64,000 nucleotides of DNA from Romboutsia_E sp900604535. GTDB taxonomy: Bacteria > Bacillota > Clostridia > Peptostreptococcales > Peptostreptococcaceae. This document shows, one piece after another, positions 36,317 to 46,037 of the stretch. Under the pieces are notes generated by a model. The model saw only the letters and a program-made list of their open reading frames with translations, made no database searches and was not told the origin of the DNA. Every line of letters starts with the position of its first letter. Position 1 is the first letter of the stretch. The stretch lies in the NCBI RefSeq assembly GCF_900604535.1, contig NZ_UWOT01000002.1:314487-378486 (forward strand). The letters are read 5' to 3'. The position numbers were made by a program, and so were the translations under genes.

Positions 36317-36985
36317 ATGGAAACTGTATTTAAAAAAATAGACGTTACAGACTTAAGACCAATAAGAGAAGTAGTTTTAGATGAAATAAGAAGTGCAATC
36401 TTTGAAAATAAAATAAAGCCTGGAGATAGATTAGTAGAAAATGTAATTGCATCTAGCATGGGTATAAGTAGAACGCCTGTAAGAGAAGCTTTAAGACAAT
36501 TAGAGATAGAAGGATTAGCAGTAAATATTCCAAGAAGAGGTACATTAGTAAAAGGAATTTCAAAGGAAGATGCTATGGAAATTTACGATTTAAGGGAAGT
36601 TTTAGAAGGGTTAGCAGTAAGGCTAGCTTGTTTAAACATATCTAGAAGAGAAATAAATCGTTTAAAAGAAATTATAGATATAATGAAAGAAACTATGAAT
36701 GAAGAAAATTATGATGAATATATGAAAGCACATACTGAATATAATGATATAATTATGTCAGCTAGTAAAAATAAAAGATTATTATCACAAATAGAAAATA
36801 TATATGAATACTTAAAAAGCTTAAGAAAAGTAGGATTACATGCAATAGAGAAAAGATCGGATATTTTAGAAGAGCATATAAAAATAGTACAAGCAATTGA
36901 CAAAGGTAATGAATATTTAGCAGAGGAAGAAGCTAGAAAGCATGTTAGAAATGCTAAAAAGAGATTTATTGAATCAACTAAATAA
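36317..36985 (+). CDS. GntR-family (FadR/FCD) transcriptional regulator
   Basis: A 222-residue regulator. A winged helix-turn-helix occupies the first ~75 residues (IASSMGISRTPVREALRQLEIEGL, then PRRGTLVKG). It is followed by an all-helical FCD ligand-binding domain with DLREVLEGLAVRLA. Such proteins sense organic acids or other metabolites. The divergent neighbour is the half-size AbrB permease, a possible target. AAGGAG precedes the ATG. Confidence 0.93.
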   Translation: METVFKKIDVTDLRPIREVVLDEIRSAIFENKIKPGDRLVENVIASSMGISRTPVREALRQLEIEGLAVNIPRRGTLVKGISKEDAMEIYDLREVLEGLAVRLACLNISRREINRLKEIIDIMKETMNEENYDEYMKAHTEYNDIIMSASKNKRLLSQIENIYEYLKSLRKVGLHAIEKRSDILEEHIKIVQAIDKGNEYLAEEEARKHVRNAKKRFIESTK

Positions 36986-36992
36986 TATATAG

Positions 36993-37030
36993 AGAGTTAA
37001 CGATATAATTACTTGTTAACTCTATTTTTT
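36993..37030 (+). terminator. terminator after the GntR gene
   Basis: AGAGTTAAC pairs with GTTAACTCT, followed by ATTTTTTT. Confidence 0.85.
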
Positions 37031-37122
37031 TATATATAAAATTTTAAAAATTTATATCTATAAATGATATAATAAAAAGAAATTGGAATAAAATGAAATT
37101 TAATATTTTAAGGAGGTTAAAT

Positions 37123-37926
37123 ATGAAAAGGATAGGATTTATAGGTGCAGGGAATATGGCATCTGCGATAATTGGAGGTATAATTAATTCTAAATTATTA
37201 AATACAGATCAAATAATAGCTTCAGCTTTAAGTGAATCTACATTAGAAAGAATAAAAATAGATTTTGGAATAGAGACTACTAAGGATTCAAAGGAAGTAG
37301 TTAAAAATTCAGATATAATTGTAGTTGCTGTTAAACCCAATATTTATGATATAGTACTAGAAGAAGTTAAAGAATTTATAGATGATGAAAAATTAATAGT
37401 AACAATAGCTGCAGGAAAAAGTATAGAGTCAGTAGAAGCAGTTATAGGAAGTGATAAAAAAATAATTAGAACTATGCCAAATACACCAGCTTTAGTGAAT
37501 GAAGGAATGTCTGCTATTTGCCCAAATAAAAATATAACAAAAGAAGATTTAGATTTAGTAATAGAATTGTTTAATTCATTTGGAAAATCTGAAGTAGTTA
37601 AAGAATCTTTAATCGATTCAGTAATAGGAGTGAGTGGTTCATCACCTGCATATGTATTTATGTTTATAGAAGCATTAGCTGATGGAGCAGTAAAAGAAGG
37701 TATGCCAAGAAATCAAGCGTATAAGTTTGCAGCACAAGCTGTTATGGGTTCTGCAAAGATGGTTTTAGAAAGTGGAAAACATCCAGGTGAATTAAAGGAT
37801 ATGGTTTGTTCTCCAGGTGGAACAACTATAGATGCTGTTGCTGTATTAGAAGAAGAAAATCTGAGAGCATCTGTTATAAAAGCTGTAAGTAAGGCTGCAA
37901 AAAAATCAAAAAAAATGAGTAAATAA
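37123..37926 (+). CDS. proC: pyrroline-5-carboxylate reductase
   Basis: NAD(P)H enzyme for the last step of proline synthesis. The Rossmann motif GFIGAGNMASAIIGG is at the N-terminus. VAVKPN, RTMPNTPALVNEG and the C-terminal signature near PGGTTIDAVAVLE are all there. ATG 37123 is right because AGGAGG (37111-37116) lies six bases before it; the ATG at 37093 is upstream of that site. Length 267 is typical. Confidence 0.97.
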   Translation: MKRIGFIGAGNMASAIIGGIINSKLLNTDQIIASALSESTLERIKIDFGIETTKDSKEVVKNSDIIVVAVKPNIYDIVLEEVKEFIDDEKLIVTIAAGKSIESVEAVIGSDKKIIRTMPNTPALVNEGMSAICPNKNITKEDLDLVIELFNSFGKSEVVKESLIDSVIGVSGSSPAYVFMFIEALADGAVKEGMPRNQAYKFAAQAVMGSAKMVLESGKHPGELKDMVCSPGGTTIDAVAVLEEENLRASVIKAVSKAAKKSKKMSK

Positions 37927-37941
37927 TAAAAGGGGATCATA

Positions 37942-38727
37942 ATGTTTGATAGCGATAAAATAATTGAGATAAAAAATTTAAAAATGAGCTATGGAGAAAA
38001 AGAAGTATTAAAAGGTATTAATTTAGATATAAATAAAGGGCAAATTATAGGATATATTGGTCCGAATGGTGCGGGAAAAAGTACTACTATAAAAATAATT
38101 TTAGGTATTATAGATGGTTATGACGGAGAAATAAAATTATTTGGAAGAAATATCAAAGAAAAAGAATTTGAATACAAAAACAAAATAGGTTATGTTCCAG
38201 AAGTTGTAAAAGTATATGAAAGCTTAACTGCAAGGGAGTATTTGACATTTATAGGTCAACTATACGGACTAGATTATAAAAAGTGTGATGATAAATCTAG
38301 AAAGCTTATGAATGTTTTAGGAATAGGAGAAGCATATGAAAGTAGAATATCATCCTACTCAAAAGGTATGAAACAAAAGGTAGCTATAATATCTTCATTA
38401 TTGCATAATCCAGATATATTATTTCTAGATGAACCATTAAGTGGTTTAGATGCAAATAGTGTTCTTCTTATTAAAGAAATAATAAGCAAATTAAAAGAAG
38501 ATGGAAAAACTATTTTTTACTCATCTCACATTATGGAAGTTGTAGAAAAGATAAGCGATAGAATAATAGTTTTAAATGATGGAAATATAGCTGCAGATGG
38601 TAATTTTGAAGAGATAAAAAGCGCTAGCTTTGATGGATCTTTAGAAGAAATATTTAATAATATAACTGGATTTGATGAGCATGATAACCTATCAACACAG
38701 TTTATAGATATTTTAAATGAGGTGTAG
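37942..38727 (+). CDS. ABC transporter ATP-binding protein
   Basis: A 261-residue ATPase: Walker A GPNGAGKSTT, signature YSKGMKQKVAI, Walker B ILFLDEPLSGLD and SSHIMEV. This pattern is typical of ABC-2-type exporters (CcmA/NatA-like). It is followed four bases later by a membrane partner, so the two form an exporter. It sits 16 bases behind proC but is probably unrelated in function. Confidence 0.95.
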   Translation: MFDSDKIIEIKNLKMSYGEKEVLKGINLDINKGQIIGYIGPNGAGKSTTIKIILGIIDGYDGEIKLFGRNIKEKEFEYKNKIGYVPEVVKVYESLTAREYLTFIGQLYGLDYKKCDDKSRKLMNVLGIGEAYESRISSYSKGMKQKVAIISSLLHNPDILFLDEPLSGLDANSVLLIKEIISKLKEDGKTIFYSSHIMEVVEKISDRIIVLNDGNIAADGNFEEIKSASFDGSLEEIFNNITGFDEHDNLSTQFIDILNEV

Positions 38728-38730
38728 AAT

Positions 38731-40365
38731 ATGAAAAATTATTTTACACTTAGAATATTAGATTTATTTAAAGGTATTTATACAAAGTTTGGTGTTGATT
38801 ATAATACTATGAGATTAATTCTTCAAGTAAAGCTTACATTAGATAGTAGAAGGGTTCCTAATACTATAGATAATAGTAAAAATTTAAAAGAAAAAAACTA
38901 TTTTTATAGTTCATTAATTGTATATGCTATATTAGGTGTTATGTATATACCAATGTTATTTATGAATATTGATATAAGACTAAAAATGACGATGTATTTT
39001 TCATGTTTTATGATTTTATTATTAACTATATTAATATCAGATTTTTCAAGTGTTATACTAGATATTGATGATAAAGATATAATCGGAATAAGAGGAATAG
39101 ATTCAAAAACTTTAAATGCAGCGAAAACCACACATATATTTATATACATATTTACTTTAAGTTTGGCTTTATGTGGATTTAGCATGATTGTATTTTTAAG
39201 ATTTGGAATTAAAAACTTTTTACTATTTTTATTTAGTATTGCTCTTATAGATATATTAATGATAGTAATAACAGCTATTTTATATTTAATAATTCTTAGG
39301 CTATTTAAAGGAGAAAAGCTTAAAGATATGTTAAATACATTCCAAATAGGATTCTTATTACTATTTACAATTGGATATCAATTTATAATTAGAAGCTTTG
39401 ATTATATGAACATAGACTTTGTATATAATTCATCATGGTGGAATATATTTTTTGTACCAATGTATTTTGCATCTAACTTTAAACTTATACAAGGTAATGA
39501 TATTGACACTATGACTATAATATTAAGTATATTATCAATAATAGTACCAATAGTATCTTTATTTATATATAAAAGATTAGTACCGGTATTTGAAGAAAGT
39601 TTACAAAAGTTAAATGATAATTATTATAAAATTAAAGTAAAAAAAGATCCTTTAAGATTTAAGATTAGCAAATATATTTGCAAAGATAAAGAAGAAAGAG
39701 CTATATTTAATTTTGTTTATAATGTATTAGATAAGGATAGAACGTTTAAAACAAAGGTATATCCATCTTTAGCATTAGGAACATTTATGCCTTTAATTAT
39801 GATATTTACTTCATATGATAATAGTGGTATATTTAATTATTTAAGTGAAATAAAAGGAAGCTATTTATTTTTAAGTGGTTACTTTGCAGTAGTAATAATG
39901 CAAAATATAGTATCCATGGTTGGATATTCAAATGAATATGAAGGAGCATGGATATATGAAATACTTCCTATCAAAAATAAAAGAAATATATATACTGGAA
40001 TGTTTAAAAGTAGTTTAATTAAATTATTTTTACCATCATTTATATTACTAAGTATAATATTTGCTTTTATATTCGGCATATCAGTTATAAAACATATGAT
40101 AGTACTTCTTTTATCAGGAATACTTGTATCAATGGCAACATTTAAACTAAATGAAAAAAGTCTTCCATTTTCTAAGCCATATAATGTTGCAAATTCATCT
40201 AAAAATATGTTTGTAGTTTTTAAAGCTATGTTTATAACTTTAATTTTAGTAGGAATTCATTTTGGTATATGTATTACAAAGCAAAGTATTTTTATTTATG
40301 GCTATTCATTCTTATTAGTAGGATTAATCGCATTGCTTTGGAATAAAGTATTTACAGTAAAATAA
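38731..40365 (+). CDS. ABC-2-type exporter membrane subunit
   Basis: A 544-residue membrane protein with about twelve hydrophobic segments and a charged stretch near residues 275-330. I see no close named family. Its position, length and pairing with the ATPase make it the permease. The ribosome site AGGTGT overlaps the end of the ATPase gene, suggesting coupled translation. Substrate unknown. Confidence 0.8.
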   Translation: MKNYFTLRILDLFKGIYTKFGVDYNTMRLILQVKLTLDSRRVPNTIDNSKNLKEKNYFYSSLIVYAILGVMYIPMLFMNIDIRLKMTMYFSCFMILLLTILISDFSSVILDIDDKDIIGIRGIDSKTLNAAKTTHIFIYIFTLSLALCGFSMIVFLRFGIKNFLLFLFSIALIDILMIVITAILYLIILRLFKGEKLKDMLNTFQIGFLLLFTIGYQFIIRSFDYMNIDFVYNSSWWNIFFVPMYFASNFKLIQGNDIDTMTIILSILSIIVPIVSLFIYKRLVPVFEESLQKLNDNYYKIKVKKDPLRFKISKYICKDKEERAIFNFVYNVLDKDRTFKTKVYPSLALGTFMPLIMIFTSYDNSGIFNYLSEIKGSYLFLSGYFAVVIMQNIVSMVGYSNEYEGAWIYEILPIKNKRNIYTGMFKSSLIKLFLPSFILLSIIFAFIFGISVIKHMIVLLLSGILVSMATFKLNEKSLPFSKPYNVANSSKNMFVVFKAMFITLILVGIHFGICITKQSIFIYGYSFLLVGLIALLWNKVFTVK

Positions 40366-40388
40366 AAACTTTATATAAAAACATATTG

Positions 40389-40444
40389 AAAAAAAGACTA
40401 TTTTAATCATACTATGTAAGTATGTGAGAAATAGTCTTTTTTTT
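40389..40444 (+). terminator. terminator after the ABC exporter genes
   Basis: AAAAGACTATTT pairs with AAATAGTCTTTT, enclosing CATACT/AGTATG, then eight Ts. Confidence 0.9.
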
Positions 40445-40513
40445 AAAACTTTTTTGTGAAAAATAGAGTCTAATAGGTGAATATAAAATTAAATAATTAG
40501 AAGAGGGGATATA

Positions 40514-41041
40514 ATGGAGGAGATAATCTTAGTCAAAAGGGCCATAAAGGGGGACCGAAAGGCATTTGAAGAATTAATACATATATATTCAGATAGATTA
40601 TATAGAGAAGCTTATATACGATGTAAGCATGAAGATGATGCAAAGGAAATAATTCAAGAAACAATTTATAAAGCTTATAGAAATATAAGCTCACTAAAAG
40701 AGCCTAAATATTTTAAAACTTGGATAAGTAGAATTCTTATAAATACTTCTAATGACTATATAAGCAAAATTGGGATGATTGATTTAGAACACGATGAAAG
40801 TTCATATATAAAAGAAATAATAGTAGATGATAAAATAGAAACAAAAATAGATTTATATAATGCTATAGATGAATTAGAAGATAAATATAAAGATGCAATA
40901 ATATTAAGATATATACATGATATGAAAATTGAAGAAGTATCTAAAGTATTAAATAGGCCTATTAATACTATAAAGACCCACCTTAGAAAAGCAATTTTTG
41001 ATATGAAAAATCTATTAAAGGAGGGATATAGTAATGAGTAA
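40514..41041 (+). CDS. ECF-type RNA polymerase sigma factor
   Basis: A 175-residue sigma-70 factor of the extracytoplasmic-function group. Region 2 spans about residues 10-75 (DRLYREAYIRCKHEDDAKEI) and region 4 about 115-170 (YKDAIILRYIHDMKIEEVSK, then RPINTIKTHLRKA). It overlaps the next gene by eight bases, the typical sigma/anti-sigma arrangement. It resembles SigV/SigW-like factors of Firmicutes. The downstream PBP and secreted protein point to a cell-wall stimulus. Confidence 0.93.
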   Translation: MEEIILVKRAIKGDRKAFEELIHIYSDRLYREAYIRCKHEDDAKEIIQETIYKAYRNISSLKEPKYFKTWISRILINTSNDYISKIGMIDLEHDESSYIKEIIVDDKIETKIDLYNAIDELEDKYKDAIILRYIHDMKIEEVSKVLNRPINTIKTHLRKAIFDMKNLLKEGYSNE

Positions 41042-41864
41042 AAACAATAAGATAATAAATGATAAATCAGGCAATGAAATTGAAAATATAAGTTTAGAAG
41101 AATTAGATTTAGAAATGAATGAATTTTATATAGATAAAGAAAAAATTAACTCAATTAAAGCACCTAATGATATGAAGATTTGGATAAAGGAATCTATAGA
41201 TAAAGCTGAGTTAGATATAAAGAAAAGTAAAAATAAAAAAAGATTAGTAGCAAGTGCGGCGAGTATATTTATTATTTTTAGCGTAGGTGTATATAACCCT
41301 GCATTAGCTCATAAAATACCTATTTTAGAAATGGCGTTAAGAAATATAAATTCAACTTTGAAAATTGATGAACTAGCATATAGGTTAGGAATAGATAATA
41401 TAGTTCCCAAAGCTACTTTAGACAAAGATAATAAAATAAAGTTTGTTAAACCTATAAAATATAAAGTAAATAATGTAGATAATATAAGTGAAGATCAAGA
41501 AGATGAGATATTAAGTAGTATTAATGATAACTCAGAAAGCCCTAAAAGTGAATATTTAGCAGTTCAGTTTATACATAAAATGTCAAATAGTATAATAAAC
41601 CCTATAGACAATAAAAAGTATGGAAATATAGAGATAACACCAAAAAGTATAGAACTAGCAATTAGTGGATTAGAATATATTAAAAATAATGAGGCAAGGA
41701 ATTATTTATATGCAGAACTTAATAAGTGGAAAAAGGGTGAATTTAGAAATGCTGTAGAAGTTCATAACTATGTATGGAATATATTAGATGGACAAGTTGG
41801 TAAAGCTATATCTATAAATGAAGAAAGGATAGAAGATATAATTAATAATTACTTTAATAATTAA
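41034..41864 (+). CDS. DUF4179-type membrane anti-sigma factor
   Basis: A 276-residue protein with a cytoplasmic N-terminus (about 1-65), one membrane helix (LVASAASIFIIFSVGVYNPA, about 68-88) and an extracellular domain, the layout of DUF4179 anti-sigma proteins. It overlaps the sigma gene by eight bases, so the pair is coupled. It should hold the sigma factor at the membrane until regulated proteolysis, perhaps by the RseP homologue at 7422. That link is inference. Confidence 0.82.
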   Translation: MSKNNKIINDKSGNEIENISLEELDLEMNEFYIDKEKINSIKAPNDMKIWIKESIDKAELDIKKSKNKKRLVASAASIFIIFSVGVYNPALAHKIPILEMALRNINSTLKIDELAYRLGIDNIVPKATLDKDNKIKFVKPIKYKVNNVDNISEDQEDEILSSINDNSESPKSEYLAVQFIHKMSNSIINPIDNKKYGNIEITPKSIELAISGLEYIKNNEARNYLYAELNKWKKGEFRNAVEVHNYVWNILDGQVGKAISINEERIEDIINNYFNN

Positions 41865-41880
41865 TAAGGGGGAGAACTAA

Positions 41881-43878
41881 ATGAAATTAAAGAGAATTAT
41901 TTTATTAATAAGCATTATAAGTTTTACGATGATTTTTTTAGTAGGATGTGGCACTAAAGATAAAGTACAAAGCAGTATAAACAATTATGTACAATTACTA
42001 AATGAAAAAAAGTATGATGAATTTTATGAAGGATTATCAAAAAAATCTAAAGAATATATTGAAACTGAGTATGGGGGTAAAGAAGGATTTATAAATAAAT
42101 ATACATCAATTTATTCTGCTATGAATGTAAGTAATATTAAAATAGCATTAAAAGAAAGTAAGGAAAATTTACAAGTCCCTATAAGTATTAGCATGGATAC
42201 ATCTGCTGGACAGTTAAAATATGATGATTTAATTATAAAATTAGAAAAAGAAGATAATGAATATAAAATATCTTGGAGTGAGAGTCTTATATTACCTAAC
42301 ATGATTCAAGGAGATAAAATAAGAGTTCAAATATATAACGGAAGTAGAGGAAGAATATTAGATAGAGATGGAAATATACTTGCATACGATGGAGAAGTTA
42401 ATTATATATATATAAATCCAAAAACTTTTGATAAGAGTAATGTAAGTAATTTAGCTAGTATTTTAGATATTAGCGAAGAATATATACAAAATAAGTTAGA
42501 TAGTAATTCAAATCCAGACCACCTAATATTTATTGTAAAAGTTTCAAAGTATGATGAAGAAAAGGCAAGTAAAGCACTTGAAATAGAGGGGGTTAATGTA
42601 CAAGTAGGAATATCAAGAGTCTATGCACAAGGTGAGGCATTTGGTAGTTTACTTGGTTATATTGGAAATATAACAGCTGAAGAATTAGAAAAAAATTCAG
42701 ATAAAGGTTACACTGCAAGTAGTCAGATAGGTAAAAATGGATTAGAACAAGTATATGAAGAGAAGTTAAGAAGTAAAGATGGAGTACATATTTATATAGA
42801 AAGAGGAGAAGAAAAAATTACTGTAGCCAAAACAGATTCTAAAGATGGAGAATATATACAATTGGCCATAGATTCAAAGCTTCAGCAAGAAATATATAAT
42901 CAAATGGATAATGAAAAAGGTGCATCTATTGCAATGAATTCTACTACAGGAGAAGTATTAGCTATGGTAAGTTCACCTTCATATGATTCAAATACATTGG
43001 TAAGTTACAAAACTAAAACTATAGCTAAAGAGTTGGAAGAAAGCAAAAATGCAGAGTTTGATAATAGAGCAAATAATGCGTACTCTCCAGGGTCTACAAT
43101 GAAGCTTATAACAGCAGCAATTGGTCTTGAAAATAATGTAATAAATCCAAATGAAAAAATGAGCATAAAAGGATTAACTTGGCAAAATTCTTCTTCTTGG
43201 GGAAATTATAAAGTAAGTAGAGTAAAAGATATAGATTCAGTTGGTTTATATGAGGCAACAATATATTCTGATAATATATACTTTGCTGATAAAGCTATCA
43301 AGTTAGGACGCGAAAAATTTATATCAGGTGCTAAGAAGTTTGGAATAGGAGCAGATATAAAATTTGAATATCCTATGGCTAAATCACAAATTTCTAATAG
43401 TGGAAGTATAGAAGATGAAATACTACTAGCAGATACGGGTTATGGTCAAGGAGAAGTACTTACCACTCCTCTTGAAGTAACTATGGCATATAGTTCATTG
43501 GCTAATGGTGGAAAAATAATGGCGCCTAGACTAGTTATAAGTGAAAATAGTGAACCTAATATATATAGTGAAGCTATATCAAAAGATTTTTTAGAAGAAT
43601 TAAAAAAAGATTTTTCTGGAGTAATAAATGATCCTAATGGAAGTGGATATTTATGTAAAATAGATGGAGTTAATCTAGCAGGGAAGACTGGAACTGCAGA
43701 AATAAAATCTAGTAAAGATGATAATAATGGGAATGAAAATAGTTGGTTTGTAGCAGTAGATCTAGATAATTCAAAATTATCAATAGCTATGGTAATGGAA
43801 GATATGAAGGATAAATCTACATCTTCATATTTAGTTCCAAAAGTAAAAAATGTAATAAAAAGCTACTTAAATAGATAA
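41881..43878 (+). CDS. lipoprotein penicillin-binding protein (PBP2a/PBP3-like, MecA_N domain)
   Basis: Class B transpeptidase that crosslinks peptidoglycan. An N-terminal lipobox (LVGC) anchors it. An NTF2-like MecA_N domain (about 30-135) precedes the dimerisation domain (SRGRILDRDGNILAYDG near residue 157). The transpeptidase domain has STMK at 405-408, SDN at 463-465 and KTG at 602-604. This domain order matches low-affinity PBPs such as B. subtilis PbpC and staphylococcal PBP2a. Being in a sigma-factor operon suggests inducible beta-lactam tolerance, which is inference. Confidence 0.92.
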   Translation: MKLKRIILLISIISFTMIFLVGCGTKDKVQSSINNYVQLLNEKKYDEFYEGLSKKSKEYIETEYGGKEGFINKYTSIYSAMNVSNIKIALKESKENLQVPISISMDTSAGQLKYDDLIIKLEKEDNEYKISWSESLILPNMIQGDKIRVQIYNGSRGRILDRDGNILAYDGEVNYIYINPKTFDKSNVSNLASILDISEEYIQNKLDSNSNPDHLIFIVKVSKYDEEKASKALEIEGVNVQVGISRVYAQGEAFGSLLGYIGNITAEELEKNSDKGYTASSQIGKNGLEQVYEEKLRSKDGVHIYIERGEEKITVAKTDSKDGEYIQLAIDSKLQQEIYNQMDNEKGASIAMNSTTGEVLAMVSSPSYDSNTLVSYKTKTIAKELEESKNAEFDNRANNAYSPGSTMKLITAAIGLENNVINPNEKMSIKGLTWQNSSSWGNYKVSRVKDIDSVGLYEATIYSDNIYFADKAIKLGREKFISGAKKFGIGADIKFEYPMAKSQISNSGSIEDEILLADTGYGQGEVLTTPLEVTMAYSSLANGGKIMAPRLVISENSEPNIYSEAISKDFLEELKKDFSGVINDPNGSGYLCKIDGVNLAGKTGTAEIKSSKDDNNGNENSWFVAVDLDNSKLSIAMVMEDMKDKSTSSYLVPKVKNVIKSYLNR

Positions 43879-43958
43879 TTTATTAATTTAAAATTAGTAT
43901 AGTTGATAGAATATAGAAGAAAATATATTTACGAAAATAAATATATAGGAGAATGAAA

Positions 43959-44722
43959 ATGAAAGATTTAAAAATAATATTATCAACTATACTAGTTATG
44001 TTTTTTATAGTTTTAAGTAACTCATATGCACAAGAAAAGAATGATTTAAGTGCAAATAATATGTTTACAATAGAAGTTAAGAGTATAAATGAAGAAAGTG
44101 AATTCTTTAAAGCAAATATAAAATATCCATTTTTAAAAATTAAAGAAAATTATAATGATAAAAATACTATCAAAGTAATTAATAAAATTAATGAGGATAT
44201 AGAAAAATACGTATTAAATTTTAAAGAAGAGATAGAAAACAGTCTAAAAAATATGAAAATGAATATACAAATGATCTTTCAAAAGATAAAAATCAACAAT
44301 ATGTAAAATATCAGTATGAAGCGTATTCAGAGTACGATGTTACTTATAATAAAAATAATATTATCTCAATACCTTTAACTACATATAATTTCACAGGAGG
44401 AGCTCATGGGATAACTTATTTAAAATCATTTAATTACAATTTACTTACTGGAGATAAAATTTTATTAAGTGATATGTTTAAAAAAGATGTAGATTATAAA
44501 AAAGTAATTAATGATTATATAAATTCAGAAATAAATAAAAATAAAGAGTTATACTTTACAGGAAAAGAAGGGTTTAATGGGATATCTGATAATCAAGATT
44601 TTTATATTGAAGATGATGGAATTGTGATTTATTTCCAAGTTTATGATATAGCACCATATTATGTTGGAATTCCAAAGTTTAAAATTGACAATAATCAATT
44701 TAAAAAATACTTAAATATATAA
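43959..44722 (+). pseudogene. secreted DUF4163/DUF3298 protein, frameshifted
   Basis: Exported protein with a signal peptide (MKDLKIILSTILVMFF, cleavage after NSYA). The body matches DUF4163 plus DUF3298, the extracellular fold of RsiV and PdaC (NFTGGAHGITYLKSF, DKILLSDMF, DDGIVIYFQVYDIAPYYVG). The frame breaks at the six-A run 44246-44251. One more A joins the N-terminal part to the rest, and as written it stops at 44306. The start is ATG 43959, seven bases after AGGAG. RsiV's DUF3298 domain binds lysozyme, so this may be a lysozyme-sensing or decoy protein. Confidence 0.82.
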
Positions 44723-44754
44723 AAAAGACAGATAATAAAATCTGTCTTTTTTTA
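44721..44754. terminator. bidirectional terminator
   Basis: AAAAAGACAGAT pairs with ATCTGTCTTTTT, between convergent genes. Confidence 0.9.
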
Positions 44755-44765
44755 TTTTAGTTATT

Positions 44766-46037
44766 TTATTGTTCTGTAGCATGTTCACTATCAGAAGGAT
44801 TTACTGTATCATTATTGTTTGAGTTATCTACATCTTCAGATGGATTTTCAACTGTACCATTTTGAGTTGATGAAGAATCTGGTTGAACATTTTCATAGGT
44901 AGTAGAGTTTTGTTCTAATGAATTAACATCACTATCATTAGATTCTTCTGTAGTAGAAGTATTACTATCCACATTATTAGAATCATTATTATCAAACAAT
45001 CCTGTAAACCAATTCCAAATTTTTGCAAAGAATCCTTCTACTTGTTCACTTGAAGGTAAGTTTATAGCATCCTTATCTGTAGCATCTATAACTGCATTAT
45101 CTCCAAGTAGAGTATCGTTAGTATTTTCAAGTATACCTAAATCTTTGTTTCCTTCAAATATACCAGACACCCACTGACCGATACCACTAAACCAATTTTT
45201 TATAGAGTCGAAAAATCCTGGTTTTATTTCTCCAGCAGCGATTAAACTATCATTTACGTTATCTTTAACGCTATTTAAAGCATTTTTTATGCTATTATAA
45301 TCATAATCTTGTTGTGCTATTTTAGCCATTAATTCCTCTATTTGTTTTTGTTGTTCACTTGTTAAAGTTATATTATAGTTATTAGTAATATTATTTATAG
45401 TCTCAGCTATTTGAACAGTATCACTAGTGTTGTTCTTTATTATTTCTGTTTTTATATCATTAATAATTCCTGTAGCTTTATCTTGACCAGATTCTCCACC
45501 TATTTCATCAGCTAAATCACCAGTTATTATTAATTCTTCTGATGCAATTTCCTTTTTATCTTCATCTAAAGGCTCTCCAGTTGCATCTTCAAAAGCCTTC
45601 ATTATACCTGTCATCATTCCTGTTCCTGATACAGGGAATGGAGCCGCAGCAACTACGTTAGCATCTTCTATACCAACTGTTGACATTATACTTGCTATCA
45701 TAGAACTTGTAGCCCAAGTTATATTTGCAGTTTTAACATTGATACCACTACCAGACTTAGTAGGCTCAACATAAGCACAAGAATAAGTTTTTTTACCTAG
45801 CTGTGCTTCAGTAGCAACACCTTCAAGATACTTTCTTTCTTCTTGGTTATTTACTTCTACTATTACAACTTCATTTTCATTAACACCAAAATACTTTAAC
45901 ATAGTAGCTCTTTGTTCAGTACTTAAGTTTGCACCTAGAGTAACAACTCTAGTTCCATCAGCAAATGCAAAATTTATGCTTCCTAAAAATAAAGCACCAC
46001 AAAGTAATAAGGAAGTTATTTTATTTTTTAATTTCAT
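44766..46037 (-). CDS. secreted DUF1002 protein with long acidic tail
   Basis: A 423-residue exported protein: signal peptide ending NFAFADG, then a DUF1002 domain (about 25-280, with GANLSTEQRATMLKYFGV and VVAAAPFPVSGTGM) as in B. subtilis YpuA. A C-terminal part rich in Trp-Phe repeats (SIKNWFSGIGQWVSG and KIWNWFTGLFDN) and then Ser/Asn/Asp/Glu follows. ATG 46037 lies seven bases after AAGGAG; a TTG two codons earlier is too close to it. Function is unknown. Confidence 0.85.
   Translation of the reverse strand: MKLKNKITSLLLCGALFLGSINFAFADGTRVVTLGANLSTEQRATMLKYFGVNENEVVIVEVNNQEERKYLEGVATEAQLGKKTYSCAYVEPTKSGSGINVKTANITWATSSMIASIMSTVGIEDANVVAAAPFPVSGTGMMTGIMKAFEDATGEPLDEDKKEIASEELIITGDLADEIGGESGQDKATGIINDIKTEIIKNNTSDTVQIAETINNITNNYNITLTSEQQKQIEELMAKIAQQDYDYNSIKNALNSVKDNVNDSLIAAGEIKPGFFDSIKNWFSGIGQWVSGIFEGNKDLGILENTNDTLLGDNAVIDATDKDAINLPSSEQVEGFFAKIWNWFTGLFDNNDSNNVDSNTSTTEESNDSDVNSLEQNSTTYENVQPDSSSTQNGTVENPSEDVDNSNNNDTVNPSDSEHATEQ

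Noticed and set aside
37093..37122. Upstream ATG for proC
   Set aside because: The AGGAGG site lies downstream of this ATG and serves ATG 37123.
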